Assembly (NCBI GenBank): GCA_019633425.1
Contig: WSUB01000006.1
Coordinates: 532,000-595,999 of the forward strand
Source of the DNA: Tulasnella sp. 424
Lineage: Eukaryota; Basidiomycota; Agaricomycetes; Cantharellales; Tulasnellaceae
Direction of reading: 5' to 3'
Length of the DNA stretch: 64,000 bases
Both the position numbers and the translations under genes were made by a program. A model generated the notes under the pieces. That model ran no database searches. It saw only the letters and a list, made by a program, of their open reading frames with translations, and was not told the DNA's origin. Shown one piece after another: positions 11,886-22,077 of the stretch; within the stretch, counting starts at the first letter, position 1; each line of letters opens with the position of its first letter.

Positions 11886-13213
11886 ATGACTTTCACGACC
11901 ATCCTCCTCGTTACGCTCTCCCTCTTGGGCAGTACACAAGCCCAGGGTTACACTGCAACGTACACTTATGACCCCGCAAACCCCAGCACCCTACCCAAGA
12001 CATCGGAAAAGGGTCAAGAGGGGACGAACCGCTGCGGGACGGGGAGTAACCCGTCGTCCATGTGCCAGAACCTCTTCATCAATTCCATCACCGACTTTTG
12101 TCTTTACGGCCCACCATACTCGAACGGAAAGAATGCGACGATTGGTGAAACCGAAGTTAGTTCTCTTTAGCCGTTGAGCAGTAGTACATCGAGTACGCTT
12201 GTTGACCATTGTTTCTCATGTCCCGGCCCTGATAGCGTTATGAGGTTGCCTATTGCCTAAAATATGGTTATGGCACCCGGCTACTCCCAGATGGAACAAT
12301 CAAAGGGGCACATTGGGTTCAGACACCCGACTATGTTCAGGTCACTGGCTGGGGCGATTTCACGACCATCGGTGTGCCGAAGAGTGACGAGGGAGGAGAG
12401 TTAGATCCTCACGGTACGTGTTCCATTCTCACCACCCTGACTCGTACTCCCTTGTACCAACGGATTCCCTTCCCCCCCTACATAACAGGCGCGGATGGAA
12501 ATGGTAACCCCATTGGCGGCCTCGTCTTCGGTAACTCCTACAACGGGACCTACACCCAATACCACGAATGGACAAACTACATGTCGTCCACCGAATTCTG
12601 CATTCGGGCATGCAAGCCAGGACCGAACTCGAGGAAGCTGTGTCAGCACATATACGATGAGATGGGGTAAGTTCGATTCGTCGTTTGGCGGGTGCTCTTT
12701 GGCGAGCTGTGGGTTACACGGAAGCTGACCAGGAACTTGGGGCCATTATGAACCTTCAGGTGCAGGTTCGTCATGCCCGGAAACTACGACATCGGTTACT
12801 TCGACTCCTGCCTTGGCGATACCGGCTTGCCAATGGGGATCTATGGAACGTCGACATTCCATCAAGGCGACGGCCATACTCCAGCCCCTCACCCAGCTCC
12901 CGCATCGTCCTCGTGCTACCGAGTCGCTTCGTTAACCTCGCACTCACCTGCTCCATCTGGAGCCAGCGTTTACTCGGCTGTGACGGTGGTTGGCACTGGC
13001 ACAGGCAAATACACCAGCTTGATCACTAGCGTGTCGTTGGCGAATACCAATACCGTGACCGTGTCGAGCACTGCCAGCTCCAGAGCAGCGGGTTCGTCGC
13101 CGACCACCAGTTCCTCAAGATCTAATGGAGCTCATAGAGGAAGTGTGGGTTCGATTTGGGCTGGCTTCGCAGTGGTTGTCGGGGTGCTCGCTGGTGCGAT
13201 CACCCTCCTATAA
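11886..13213 (+). CDS. Secreted GPI-type surface glycoprotein, 'macrophage-activating glycoprotein'-like
   Basis: Four exons (11886-12155, 12236-12413, 12489-12666, 12766-13213) give 357 aa. The product has a signal peptide ending TQA, a Cys-rich extracellular domain, and a Ser/Thr-rich region. A hydrophobic C-terminal tail (WAGFAVVVGVLAGAITLL) follows, as expected for a GPI-attachment signal. Conserved blocks include FCLYGPP, GAHWVQTPDYVQVTGWGDF, FCIRACKPGP, LCQHIYDEMG, MPGNYD and GVYGTSTFHQG-like sequence (here GIYGTSTFHQGDGHTPAPHPAP). I recognise these from abundant basidiomycete surface proteins often annotated as macrophage-activating glycoprotein; that name comes from immunological work and does not describe a native role. 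The biological function in the fungus is unknown. Confidence 0.8.
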
Positions 13214-13768
13214 TCAATTTGGGGGAGTTTGCGGCCGTCCCTGCCGAGGCGTTCTTGACACTTGCAGCTTTCTGTCACGATTTACGCCACCTTTTCTTTC
13301 ATGTGACTGGGAAGAAACTTAAGATCTTTTTCAAGGAGCAGTTCTCATGCGTACTCATGTCATTTCATAACATCGCGAACGGACCTTTTTATTTCATATA
13401 CACGAGGCCGGAAAGCACATGGTCTTCCGGCTCGTAAGTGCGCCGCAGGAAGCATTTGTAAATCCACAATTTCTGTTTTGTTTCGTTTTCATACTTTGGG
13501 ACTTCTGATAGGAAGGAGGTGCATCGGACATGAGGAACCGTTTTCCGCCTCGTACATACTGAAGTATGCCAACTAGGGTAGCTATCGTCAAATGTACCCG
13601 GCCCTTGCTGTGCTCGCTCGGCGTTACCGGTCTTCGGTCTTCGGCATGGGGAGGCTTGGTGATTGGGTGCACGTGGTCCTCGTCAGTTCCGTCGTGTGAC
13701 TCATGGTTGGTTCAGGTTCGTTTCAACCACGAACACAGTCTAGGTTGCCAGTTTAAGTCCCCCAGATC
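13214..13768. other. Left flank of the F-box duplication
   Basis: From about 13500 this stretch is a diverged copy of about 31330-31580, upstream of F-box copy B, including a shared segment around the A and B start codons. No gene is seen. It marks the left border of the 13.5-33 kb array. Confidence 0.55.
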
Positions 13769-15222
13769 ATGGTACGCAGAACAAGCCACCTGACTGAGTG
13801 CACCATCCTAATCAAACAGCCTTTCTCAGCCGAGTTTTAAAGCCTATGCACTCCTCTCCCTTATTTCGAAAATTATTCATCCAAGGTTCGGGACCACCAA
13901 GGCCCCTCGCATTGACGCAACTGTTAGAGGCCCGCCATTGGAGCACCAAAAATGGTCGCAAATCGTTCAACTCCCAGACGACATCCTCTTCATCATTGCC
14001 GACCACTTGAGCTTGGCAGATAGAGCCTATCTTCTCCAAACTTGTCGGTACTTCCACTCGCTACTCGAAGTAACTCAGTACCGCCGCATCACAGTCGGTT
14101 CGTCGGGATACTACCAGAGTGATCGCCTTCACCGCACGCTTTCAGAGCGCCCGGACCTTATTCGCTGTATCGTGAGCTACCGTGGTCCGCTGGTCCCACG
14201 GGTAGCCTACGGGGCATACCTACACCCTCTGCGCACGAAGAAATGGAATGGAATCCTATTGCGCCTACTGAAAGGTACAAGGCCGCCACGGCCCCCTTTC
14301 ACCGAAACGGAATGGTTCCGAAGAGCGATTTATATTTTTACCAACGCCGTCAACCTCCAGGAGCTTGCATTTATAGACTCCAAAGATTGGCCGTCCGATC
14401 CGATCTGGGAGCCGGTGAGAACATCGGTCTCAAAGATGCCCTTGACTCACTTGGCTCTCCCAAGAACGTCGAAACCAGCGGAAGCTGTCTCTCTGCTTCG
14501 AACCTTACCCGGATTGGAGCATTTGGAGCTTTCATCGGCCCCAGGGGGATTGGAGGGCTTGGGGGACGACGTCATTCCGAAGCTGAAATGATTGGGAGCG
14601 ACGCTGCAAGATGCAGCCGCTATTGTTCCGGGCCGACCTGTCGAAGAATTTCACGTACTTGGAACGGGATTATCCGCACTGGACGAGCAGCTTGTTCGGA
14701 GGCTCTCACTCTCCAGCTCCTCGATAACCAAGCTCACAACCGATTTACGTCATTGGGATCATGACTTGGTCCGAAGTGATCTTCAGGTCTTCGCTCGCCA
14801 TCTACCTGAAATCCGAGACTTAGAAATCACTGTGGACGGGGCCATTCCAGGCCAACTTGTAGGTCATCCCTCTCTTGATCTTGTGACCATAGAGATTGGC
14901 ACTTAATCATAACTTTAATTGAAAATAGCTCCTGGATGTTATCCCGTTGTTTCAATCTCTCCGGTTTGTGAAGTTCCTCGGCGCCGACTTGCTTCCCGCT
15001 CGGTACCAGAATTGGGTCACCCCTCACCAGTCGATCGACTCCGACAGCGATACAGGTGGCGCGATTGCTCGCCAGGCCCCCATGGTTGAGGGTTGGGATG
15101 TCCTGGAACAGATGTTGCGAGAAAGATATCCCTCACTTGTTGATATCGAGCACACTCCAAGGCCAATCGATTTTTCAAGAATATGTTTCATGCCAGGTTC
15201 ACCCCCTGTCCAGCCTTGGTGA
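13769..15222 (+). pseudogene. F-box protein gene, copy A, with in-frame stop
   Basis: Same gene plan as copy B. A start-codon-only exon (13769-13771) is followed by a 58-bp intron, a long exon (13830-14858), a 70-bp intron and a last exon (14929-15222). It would encode 441 aa. The F-box lies at the N-terminus (IVQLPDDILFIIADHL...LLQTCRYFHSLLE). Leucine-rich segments follow, and the C-terminus is RYPSLVDIEHTP. At 14589-14591 a TGA replaces the TGG of copy B (LKWLGATLQ in B), truncating the protein after the first half. The rest stays open and closely similar to copy B, so the loss is recent. F-box proteins bind Skp1 and select substrates for SCF ubiquitin ligases; the LRR-like part is the usual substrate side. 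A truncated product retaining the F-box is still possible. Confidence 0.8.
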
Positions 15223-15768
15223 TAGAGCCCCTTTAGCTAGATGAGGTAGTCCTAGGCTCAATTCCCGGCTCGGTCACTTTTCGCATCTAACATCAGATTT
15301 TGAGACTTGAAGTACTTCATTTCTTGCGTTATGTCGACCACCGACCGGTGTAAGGCCTGTAGATTACTATTCGAACCATCCGATTCGCTCTGGTCACTAA
15401 ACCCAGTCTTTGCTCTTTCAAGACTCAAGCCAATAGCCCGGCGCTCTCGGCTCTAATTATTTCACCAATGCATTTCAAGGCACCGCCATACCTCCTCTAT
15501 CTCCCGAGGTTGCCTCGGCCCGTCGCCGTTCCTTCCGACGTTAACATCGAAACTTGAATGAGACTTCGTCCAAAGAAACCGAAAACATGAATTGGCTTTG
15601 CAGCCGCATATATCTCATATGTAGGTACGAGGTAGCATACAAATTTAAATGCAAGTCCGTGCTGGTGATCGACGGTTTGGGTAGAAATCGAAGAGTCCGA
15701 TGAAAGGATAAGTCAGATCATATCAAAAAAGGGGGTGCTAGGTAAGCTCGACCGGTACGGAGGTGAGC
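15223..15768. other. 3' flank of T2-1, repeated unit sequence
   Basis: No gene. From about 15400 the sequence recurs at about 21030-21400 and 29600-29800 (3' flanks of the other T2 copies) and, truncated, at 27370-27660. It is part of the array unit. Confidence 0.6.
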
Positions 15769-16324
15769 CTAGAAGTCACTCTTCTTGACCTGGAAAGCCT
15801 TGCTGGTGGCAAAGACATTATCGTAGTCGCTAAAGGCACGGGGGATCAGTTACTGCAGCTGCGATAGGTAGCGATTGACGCTTAACTTACTTGATGTCAA
15901 CCAAAACAAGAGTGTATTTGCTACAACAGTCGATGAAATATATATTTGGTGTGTGAGCGTTCAAGTCAAGTCAGGTTTTCGTTCGAAAAACGGCTTACCC
16001 AGGGTAGTTCTTAAGCTCCTCAATGGAAACGGTATCCTTTCCAGAGCCGTTGCCTCCGTGACCGCGAGTTTCGACATCATCCTCGAGAAGGGTGAAGTCG
16101 TGCGAGGAGACCTCGATGATACCAACTGCAAAGCTTAAGAAATGAACTTGGTGTTAGCAACACTTCGAATTAAACAATGTCGACCCAGAAATAAAACCGC
16201 ACAATTTGGGGCTGTCATCGTGGAACGTCCAAGTGTACTTGACAACGGTGGGGTGACCCTTCTTGACGGAGGCGGAGGTGATGCTAATACCGTTGGAGCG
16301 AGCAGCGACGCGGGAGGGAGCCAT
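15769..16324 (-). CDS. Small array protein, type T2, copy 1
   Basis: Four exons on the minus strand (16203-16324, 15999-16133, 15891-15920, 15769-15829) give 115 aa. The sequence starts MAPSRVAARSNGISITSASV and ends AFQVKKSDF. It has alternating hydrophobic strands, a KKGHPTVVKYTW block, a central Gly/Asp-rich loop (VETRGHGGNGSGKD), and LKNYPGKYTLVLVD before the C-terminal block. The pattern of beta strands, a W-T turn and 'PGKYTLVLVD...F.V' recalls the Ig-like N-terminal domain of Kre9/Knh1 cell-wall proteins, but there is no signal peptide. That resemblance is an inference and may be only fold-level. A TATA-like box sits about 120 bp before the ATG. The function is unknown. Copies 2 and 3 are nearly the same. 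Confidence 0.85.
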
Positions 16325-16445
16325 TGATAAAGTGGAAAGGTCGGAAAGTGGAAAGGGGGAGAAAGTAGTGAAGAGGGGTAAAGTAAAAGAAGAGAAGAGA
16401 GAAGACTGGTTTGATGAGGACTGAGAGGTAGCCGAGGCGGGCTGG

Positions 16446-16453
16446 TTTAAATA
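16446..16453 (-). promoter_or_regulatory. TATA-like box of T2-1
   Basis: The minus strand reads TATTTAAA, 122 bp upstream of the T2-1 ATG. The element and spacing are kept in T2-2 and T2-3. Confidence 0.55.
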
Positions 16454-17590
16454 GCATCGGAGTGGCTCACAGTTTCATCCAGTGCGTCGCTCAGTCATAG
16501 CCAAATTGGGAGGTTGGGGACATCTCACCGCAACACTGCAAAAAGAGAAGGACGGCGGATCCGATCGGACATGGGCAATGCCAGGCTTGGAAGGGCAGTA
16601 CCGGCCCGTCGAGCAATGGCGTTTTGGCACGCCTCAAGCACATGACCGTTACACAAATAGACGGGCAGTTGGAAGAGCCCTCCGTTAATGAGAAGCGCGT
16701 GCTTTTCCGTTTTCTCTTGGCAGCTGGGCGGAGGTTCGTTGAAGCTGTGTGGGAAGCACTGCACCCCGAAACGGGTAGATGATCGTACGTGACCGACGAA
16801 GTTGAACCAGCTTGGTAATCTCACATAACGTAGTATGGAAGCCGTTGAATGTAGGTTAGGTAAGCGCTCAGTCCGGGCCGTCCTAGTCTTTCTGTGGCTT
16901 AAACGGGCTTTCCCCTCTGCATCGCCGGCTTGGGAAAACGGTCGTCCCTGTCTCTCGAGCTCGGTCGGATGTACGCATTCCACAACGGGTGTTCTCTAGT
17001 GCAGAGAGAATAGTGTGGCGATCGACAAATACATACGTGTACAGCCGGTGGCGCTTGTAATCCGAATCTTTTTCAAGGTGGTTAGAGTTGGTGTTTCGAA
17101 GGTGGCGCGCTTGGTGAGGCGGTGTACCCGCTGAAGTCACGTGCACCCTCCCCCATCCAACCAAGCGGATCCAGGGGCTTGGCATTGCACGTTTTGAATC
17201 GGGCCGAGACACCCCCTCAACGAGTGGAAAGAAAAGAACAACGTGAACCAATGGCACTAGATTCACTATGTGCAGTCGAGGAACACGCAAAAACACAGCT
17301 TTCAACCGTGACATCACACCGAATTCGGACCTGGACAAAAGCTAGAGATACAGTGACGGAATAAAGGGACTCGACCGAAATGCAGAACCGGACAGAGAAT
17401 TCGGGAGAATAAGTAATACTGAAAACAGAGATCATTGAGAGGACGACGAGCGAAAGGACTTGGATCCTCCCGCTTTATGGAGAGGATTCATATCAGAGTC
17501 AGAAGAAGAAGCCAAAGTTGGCGGTCATCTCTTCCACGCTGGAACCTCCCATGGATTCATTCATTTCTCGCCTTTACCGCCCCGAAAAAC
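16454..17590. repeat. T2 5' flank, repeat copy 1
   Basis: About 1.1 kb upstream of T2-1, closely similar to the regions above T2-2 (22078-23240) and T2-3 (30490-31320). Frames in it differ between copies or lie on shadow strands, so no gene is called. Parts also resemble the T1 5' flanks, showing that T1 and T2 units share an older ancestor. Confidence 0.7.
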
Positions 17591-17609
17591 TTCGCCAAAG
17601 TGCGGATTA

Positions 17610-17995
17610 GCAAAGTTCTAGACGACTTCGTAGACAGATATATGAGAGAACTCACAAATACGCTCGACGATGCTCAAGGACGCCATCAAATACGCTGTGG
17701 CCTCCTCGGCATTGGATAGCTCATCCCAAGTGTCGACACCGAACCTATGCAGGTCGAGAAATTCGGCCAGGGTCGCCCGAGCTCTGTTCGAGTCGACTTG
17801 GTGGCTCTTTGGCATGAGGTTGTTGACGTAGCTGGGGAGCTTCGCCAGACGATCCGACAGCGGATATCGAGCCGCCGGTACCCGTTGTACCGCCCATCCC
17901 CCGAGCCCAAACGTCCTCTTCGATGCCTTCATCGCGGAAAAAGCGTACCGCCGCATCCGGTTGGCAGGCTGTGTCGATTTCGGTTGTCATTATAT
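17610..17995 (-). pseudogene. Internal fragment of gene X, unit 1
   Basis: The minus strand encodes AKLPSYVNNLMPKSHQVDS... and DLHRFGVDTWDELSN...ICEFSHISVYEVV, matching the centre of gene X (about 24260-24640). The upstream part, with D(E)GIEEDVWA, is in a different frame. Both ends of X are missing: on one side the sequence passes directly into the T2-1 flank and on the other into the T1-1 flank. It is a deletion derivative of X between T2-1 and T1-1. Confidence 0.75.
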
Positions 17996-18145
17996 CGTCG
18001 GTTCCTCAGCACATGTTCCGCTTCAATCTAAACGCGCCCAATTGGTTCATAATTGTCCATATGCCATAGCTAGTCCGACTTTACAGGCATCCATGTCGTG
18101 TACACAAAAGATGAGAAAAAGCGTGAGATGAGGTTATCGGTCGAC

Positions 18146-18823
18146 TTAGAAGTCGCTCTTCTTGACTTGGAAAGGCTTGCTCTTTGCGTACACCTTGTTG
18201 TGATCGCTATTGAAGAGAAAGATACAAGCAGGATCAGTGAACCGCTGCGATTGAGATGCTGAAAGACCACTCCACTCACTCGTCGCTCACGAAGATGAGG
18301 ATGAACTCCCTGAATTAATGGGAAGCGAACGATATCGTCAGCACGGGTCCTCCCCCGAAACTCGAGGCCTGAAAAGGAACTTACCCCGGGAAACCTTTGA
18401 GAACCGATATATCCAAGGTAGCAATGAGCTCTCCATTCTTGCCTTCGCCCTTGGCGAACCAGTTCCCCGCAAGGATGATGAGATCGTTGCCCGAGACACC
18501 GATAACAGCGACGGTAATGCTACGGGAGAAATGCGTCAGTTCTCGATCTCGTGCGTGCCGTGCTTTTATTGACTACTACCCCCCTCCCCCAGCAGCCTTC
18601 CTTTGACATCGAGTCCGGGACAGACACAGAAAGGTCGGGGGGGATTCAAATTTGAATGAGGGTAGAGAAATGTGCATACGTACTAGTCCGGGCTGTTTTC
18701 CTTATACGTCCAAGAATACTTGAGAATCGTCGGGTTCCCCTTCTTAACGGAGACGGAGGTGATATTCAGTCCATTGCTGCTGGAGGCGCGGCTGATGAGG
18801 TTGGAGGTGGAGGTTGGGGCCAT
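18146..18823 (-). CDS. Small array protein, type T1, copy 1
   Basis: Four exons (18684-18823, 18385-18519, 18280-18309, 18146-18206) give 121 aa. Exons 2-4 have exactly the lengths found in T2 (135, 30, 61 bp), which proves common descent. The product starts MAPTSTSNLISRASSSNGLN. It continues with a VKKGNPTILKYSWTY block, a strand-rich centre (YITVAVIGVSGNDLIILAGN) and FPGEFILIFVSD, and ends KPFQVKKSDF. There is no signal peptide, membrane helix or cysteine, so a small soluble intracellular beta-sandwich protein is the simplest reading. An Ig-like Kre9/Knh1-type fold is possible but unproven. A TATA-like box lies about 118 bp upstream. Confidence 0.85.
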
Positions 18824-18940
18824 TTGAAAAGGTGAAGAAGTTGAAAGGTGAAGCAGAAAGATGTAAGGCAAGAAGAAGAACTGAAGAAAGAAATCTTTAG
18901 TCGATGTTGAAGTACTCTAAGTTGCTCGAGCAGGACGACG

Positions 18941-18948
18941 ATTATATA
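18941..18948 (-). promoter_or_regulatory. TATA-like box of T1-1
   Basis: The minus strand reads TATATAAT, 118 bp before the ATG. It is conserved in position in T1-2 and T1-3. Confidence 0.55.
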
Positions 18949-18949
18949 G

Positions 18950-19758
18950 ACGTCTCGTCACGGCATAGACAACGGCATTTCGTCTCACAGCGTACATAGC
19001 AAACGGTAGAAACTTGGCCGTGAGCACCGCAAAAGACATCGGTCAAGGCATATCTGACGTGCATTTACTTTAGGTAACGGGATAGCAATTGACGGCCACG
19101 GAATATAGCGCCGTTAGTTAGAAGGTCGACAAGTACCGAGCATTGCCAAGACAGGCGCTCGGGGCTTCCTTCTGACAGCTCAACTCGAGACATTGGGTCC
19201 CCTGTAGCTGCAGAGTATTCTCAAATGTAAAGGAAATTGTTGTTTTGAACAGCCAGCTCTGTGCTTGTAAACTCGGTATGTTTTCAAGGTGGTTAGAGTT
19301 TGTCTGGAGAGTGAGGTGATGAGGTGGTATTTCTGTTGAAGTCACATGCATCTCCGGCCTCCCCCAGTCAAATTGGCGCTAGACGTTATTTTTAAACCAG
19401 ACCGAGACGCCCCATCAACGAATGCAAACTATATCATAGTGAATACCAACGAACCGTGGGAGATATATATAGCCGAGGAGCCCACAACACATAGCGTCAA
19501 CATCGCACATCATTAAGGAGCTCAAGATACGGTGGGGAAACAAGGACTCGACCGAATGCAGAAACGACTGGGGCATTCAGGGGAATGGTGGAAACAAGTT
19601 TCAATGAGAATAACGATGACCGAAGCTAAGACTCGGTCACGTCAGATCTAAAATTGGCGAAAATGTTGTCCACCCTGTCGCCACACGGAGATTCATCCGT
19701 TTCTTCTCTTTATCACCTCGAACGCTTTCGCTCTCCAAGGTGTCCTCATTATCCTTCG
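18950..19758. repeat. T1 5' flank, repeat copy 1
   Basis: About 0.8 kb repeated above T1-2 (26520-27330) and T1-3 (28773-29600). It contains a plus-strand TATATATA motif at about 19463-19471 with a conserved downstream block. No intact gene is seen. The copy is interrupted at 19759 by an inserted element. Confidence 0.7.
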
Positions 19759-20977
19759 TAAGGCTCCAACCAATTACATTAAGATTACGGAAATTTCGTA
19801 TTTAATCGTAATTGGTAATTAGTTGGAAAATAATCGATTATAATGAGTAGTTAAATGGTTTCTCTGAGGACTTCTAATATATTATCATTGGTATAGAGTG
19901 TGGGCTAAATACAGCTTGAAGTGACATTGGAAACCTCTATCTCCCGTAGGCTTTGACCAAAGCAAAGCCACTACAGAGAGTAAACGGAAACGTGAGGCGC
20001 ACAAAAGGCTCCGTAACACACATTGTGTGTCCCAGACCCGGCATTTTGCCCCAAGGGAACTGGTATTTTGCATAAGAGGAAACTCGGATTTCACATAAGG
20101 ATTCCCTCGGATTTTTCAGCAATCTGGGTTAACGCCAATTTTTCCTGGGTTTCAAAAGAGCGGCAATCCGGCCGAAAGAAGCAATTTCAGCACAAATTTT
20201 AGTGTATTAAGCAACTAGTGAGGCTAACAGTGTCTCGGAATACAGCATTATATCGAAAGAAGTCAATTGGGTCGGACAGGAAGCGTCCGACATGTCTGAG
20301 AGTGATGAACATTGAACACTCTGTGTTCATTTACTCATTTATCGGACATTTCCTGATAAAGAGAGCCAGTAATTAGCCTGCATAGTTCATACAATAGCTA
20401 GATAAGGTTCGCTTACCTGGTTATATGGGAATGGCGTCATGTTTGACAGAAGGTTGGGGAGTGGACTGGTTGATGTTTGAAGGACTGAGGGGTGGGAACT
20501 GTAGAGTTCGGATTGACTTGAAAAGGCTCGTTTCCTGACCCAGGAAAAATTGGCGGCGATCCGGGACAATTGGCTTCCCTGGGTAGAAAACCGGACTAGA
20601 TCCGGGGTTCTGGGTACCCAGTGACAAGTGAGTTGAAGAGGATGAGCACTCAAAAATGGAACGTACTTTGCTGATGTTTCCGCATCACGCTACAACTGCC
20701 CTGAGCGGCGCATCATCATCGAGCCAGCGCTCCGGGTGCTAGCTTGTTGGGGCAATCGAGTGGTGTCGGTGTGGAGGTCCGATAAGGTGTTTGGTAAGGT
20801 TTACCCTGACGAGAAGTTGAAAACGAGTGGCAGGGTGATATAAGAGAGAGATAAGGTGCCTGTATGAGCCGAAAGTTTGGTGCATGGCCAGATTAACAGC
20901 TGCTGGATCAGTGTGGTGGGTCTCGGACGTTTCTCGGGGATCTCAATTGGTATGTAATGTAATTAGTTGGAGCCTTA
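19759..20977. mobile_element. 1.2-kb non-autonomous element with 21-bp terminal inverted repeats
   Basis: The left end (19759-19779) and right end (20957-20977) are inverted repeats matching at 20 of 21 positions (TAAGGCTCCAACCAATTACA plus T on the left). The flanking sequence CCTTCG occurs just before the left end and shortly after the right end. The equivalent sites in other array units (around 27325, 29555 and 23275) lack the insert, so it is a real insertion. A second exact 18-bp inverted repeat (20133-20150 / 20538-20555) lies inside, suggesting a nested element or a folded interior. No transposase-like frame is present. Class unclear: the duplication at the ends is imperfect, with about six extra bases on the right. 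Confidence 0.65.
20133..20555. repeat. Inner inverted repeat of the inserted element
   Basis: The arms 20133-20150 and 20538-20555 are exact reverse complements over 18 bp (CGCCAATTTTTCCTGGGT). They could be ends of a second, nested element or a hairpin-forming interior. Confidence 0.5.
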
Positions 20978-21398
20978 AGGCTGCCTTCGCGTCGCCCTCA
21001 CTCAAGCGGCACACACCATCTGAATCATCCGTCAACCTAGTCTTGCTCTTTCAAGACTCAAGCCGATAGCCCAGCGCTCTCGGCTCTAGTTATTTCACCA
21101 AGCATCTCAAGGCACCGCCATACCTCCTCTTTCTCCCGAGCTCGCCTCGGCGGCCCGTTGCCGTTCCTTCCGACGTTAGCATCAAAATGAGACTCCATCC
21201 AAAAGAAGCTGAAAACATGAATTGGCTCTGCAGGCGCATTTATCTCATATGCAAGTACGAAGTATCATACAAATTTATATGCAAGTCCGTGGTGATGATC
21301 GATGGTTTGGGTAGAAATCGAAGAGTCCGATGAAGGGATAAGTTAGATCATGTCAAGAAAGGGGGTCCTGGGGAAGCTCGACCGGTACGGAGGTGAGC

Positions 21399-21949
21399 TT
21401 AGAAGTCACTCTTCTTGACCTGGAAAGCCTTGCTAGTGGCAAAGACATTATCGTAGTCGCTAAAGGGATGGGATATTAGTTACTGCACATGCGACAGGTA
21501 GCGATTGACGCTTACTTGATGTCAACCAAAACAAGAGTGTATTTGCTACAATAGTCGATGAAATATATATTTCGTAGGTGAGCGTTCAAGTCAAGTCAGG
21601 TTTTCGTTCCAAAAAAGGCTTACCCAGGGTAGTTCTTAAGCTCCTCAATGGAAACGGTATCCTTTCCAGAGCCGTTGCCTCCGTGACCGCGAGTTTCGAC
21701 ATCATCCTCGAGAAGGGTGAAGTCATGCGAGGAAACCTCAATGATACCAACCGCAAAGCTAAAGAATTGAACTTGGTTTTAGCAGCACATCGAATGAAAC
21801 GATGTCAAATTCGAAGAGGAGACGCACAACTTGGGGCTGTCATCGTGGAACGTCCAAGTGTACTTGACAACGGTGGGGTGACCCTTCTTGACGGAGGCGG
21901 AGGTGATGCTGATACCGTTGGAGCGAGCAGCGACGCGGGAGGGAGCCAT
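21399..21949 (-). CDS. Small array protein, type T2, copy 2
   Basis: Intact four-exon copy of T2, with start at 21949 and stop TAA at 21399-21401. Splice sites match T2-1: the exon 1 donor is GTGCGT and exon 2 opens after TTTAG. The protein keeps MAPSRVAARSNGISIT at the start and FATSKAFQVKKSDF at the end, with few substitutions elsewhere. Expression signals resemble those of copy 1. Gene X follows upstream on the same strand. Function unknown. Confidence 0.85.
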
Positions 21950-22069
21950 TGGTAAAGTGGAAAGGTTGGAAAGTGGAAAGGGGGAGAAAAGTAGGGAAGA
22001 GGGGTAAAGTAAAAGAAGAGAAGAGAGAAGACTGGTTTGATGAGGACTGAGAAGTAGCCGAGGCGGGCT

Positions 22070-22077
22070 GGTTTAAA
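22070..22077 (-). promoter_or_regulatory. TATA-like box of T2-2
   Basis: The minus strand reads TATTTAAA, 121 bp before the ATG. Confidence 0.55.

Noticed and set aside
11285..11971. 228-codon plus-strand frame
   Set aside because: It overlaps the last exon of the esterase and the first exon of the glycoprotein gene in the wrong phases and has no motifs.
13938..14591. A complete 217-aa F-box protein starting at 13938
   Set aside because: The first codon is TTG, not ATG, and the frame is open further upstream to the real start exon; the stop at 14589 is a nonsense change relative to copy B.
14589..14592. RIP (repeat-induced point mutation) as the cause of the F-box A stop
   Set aside because: Repeats here do not show a general excess of C-to-T changes by eye, and indels are as common as substitutions; one transition is not evidence of RIP.
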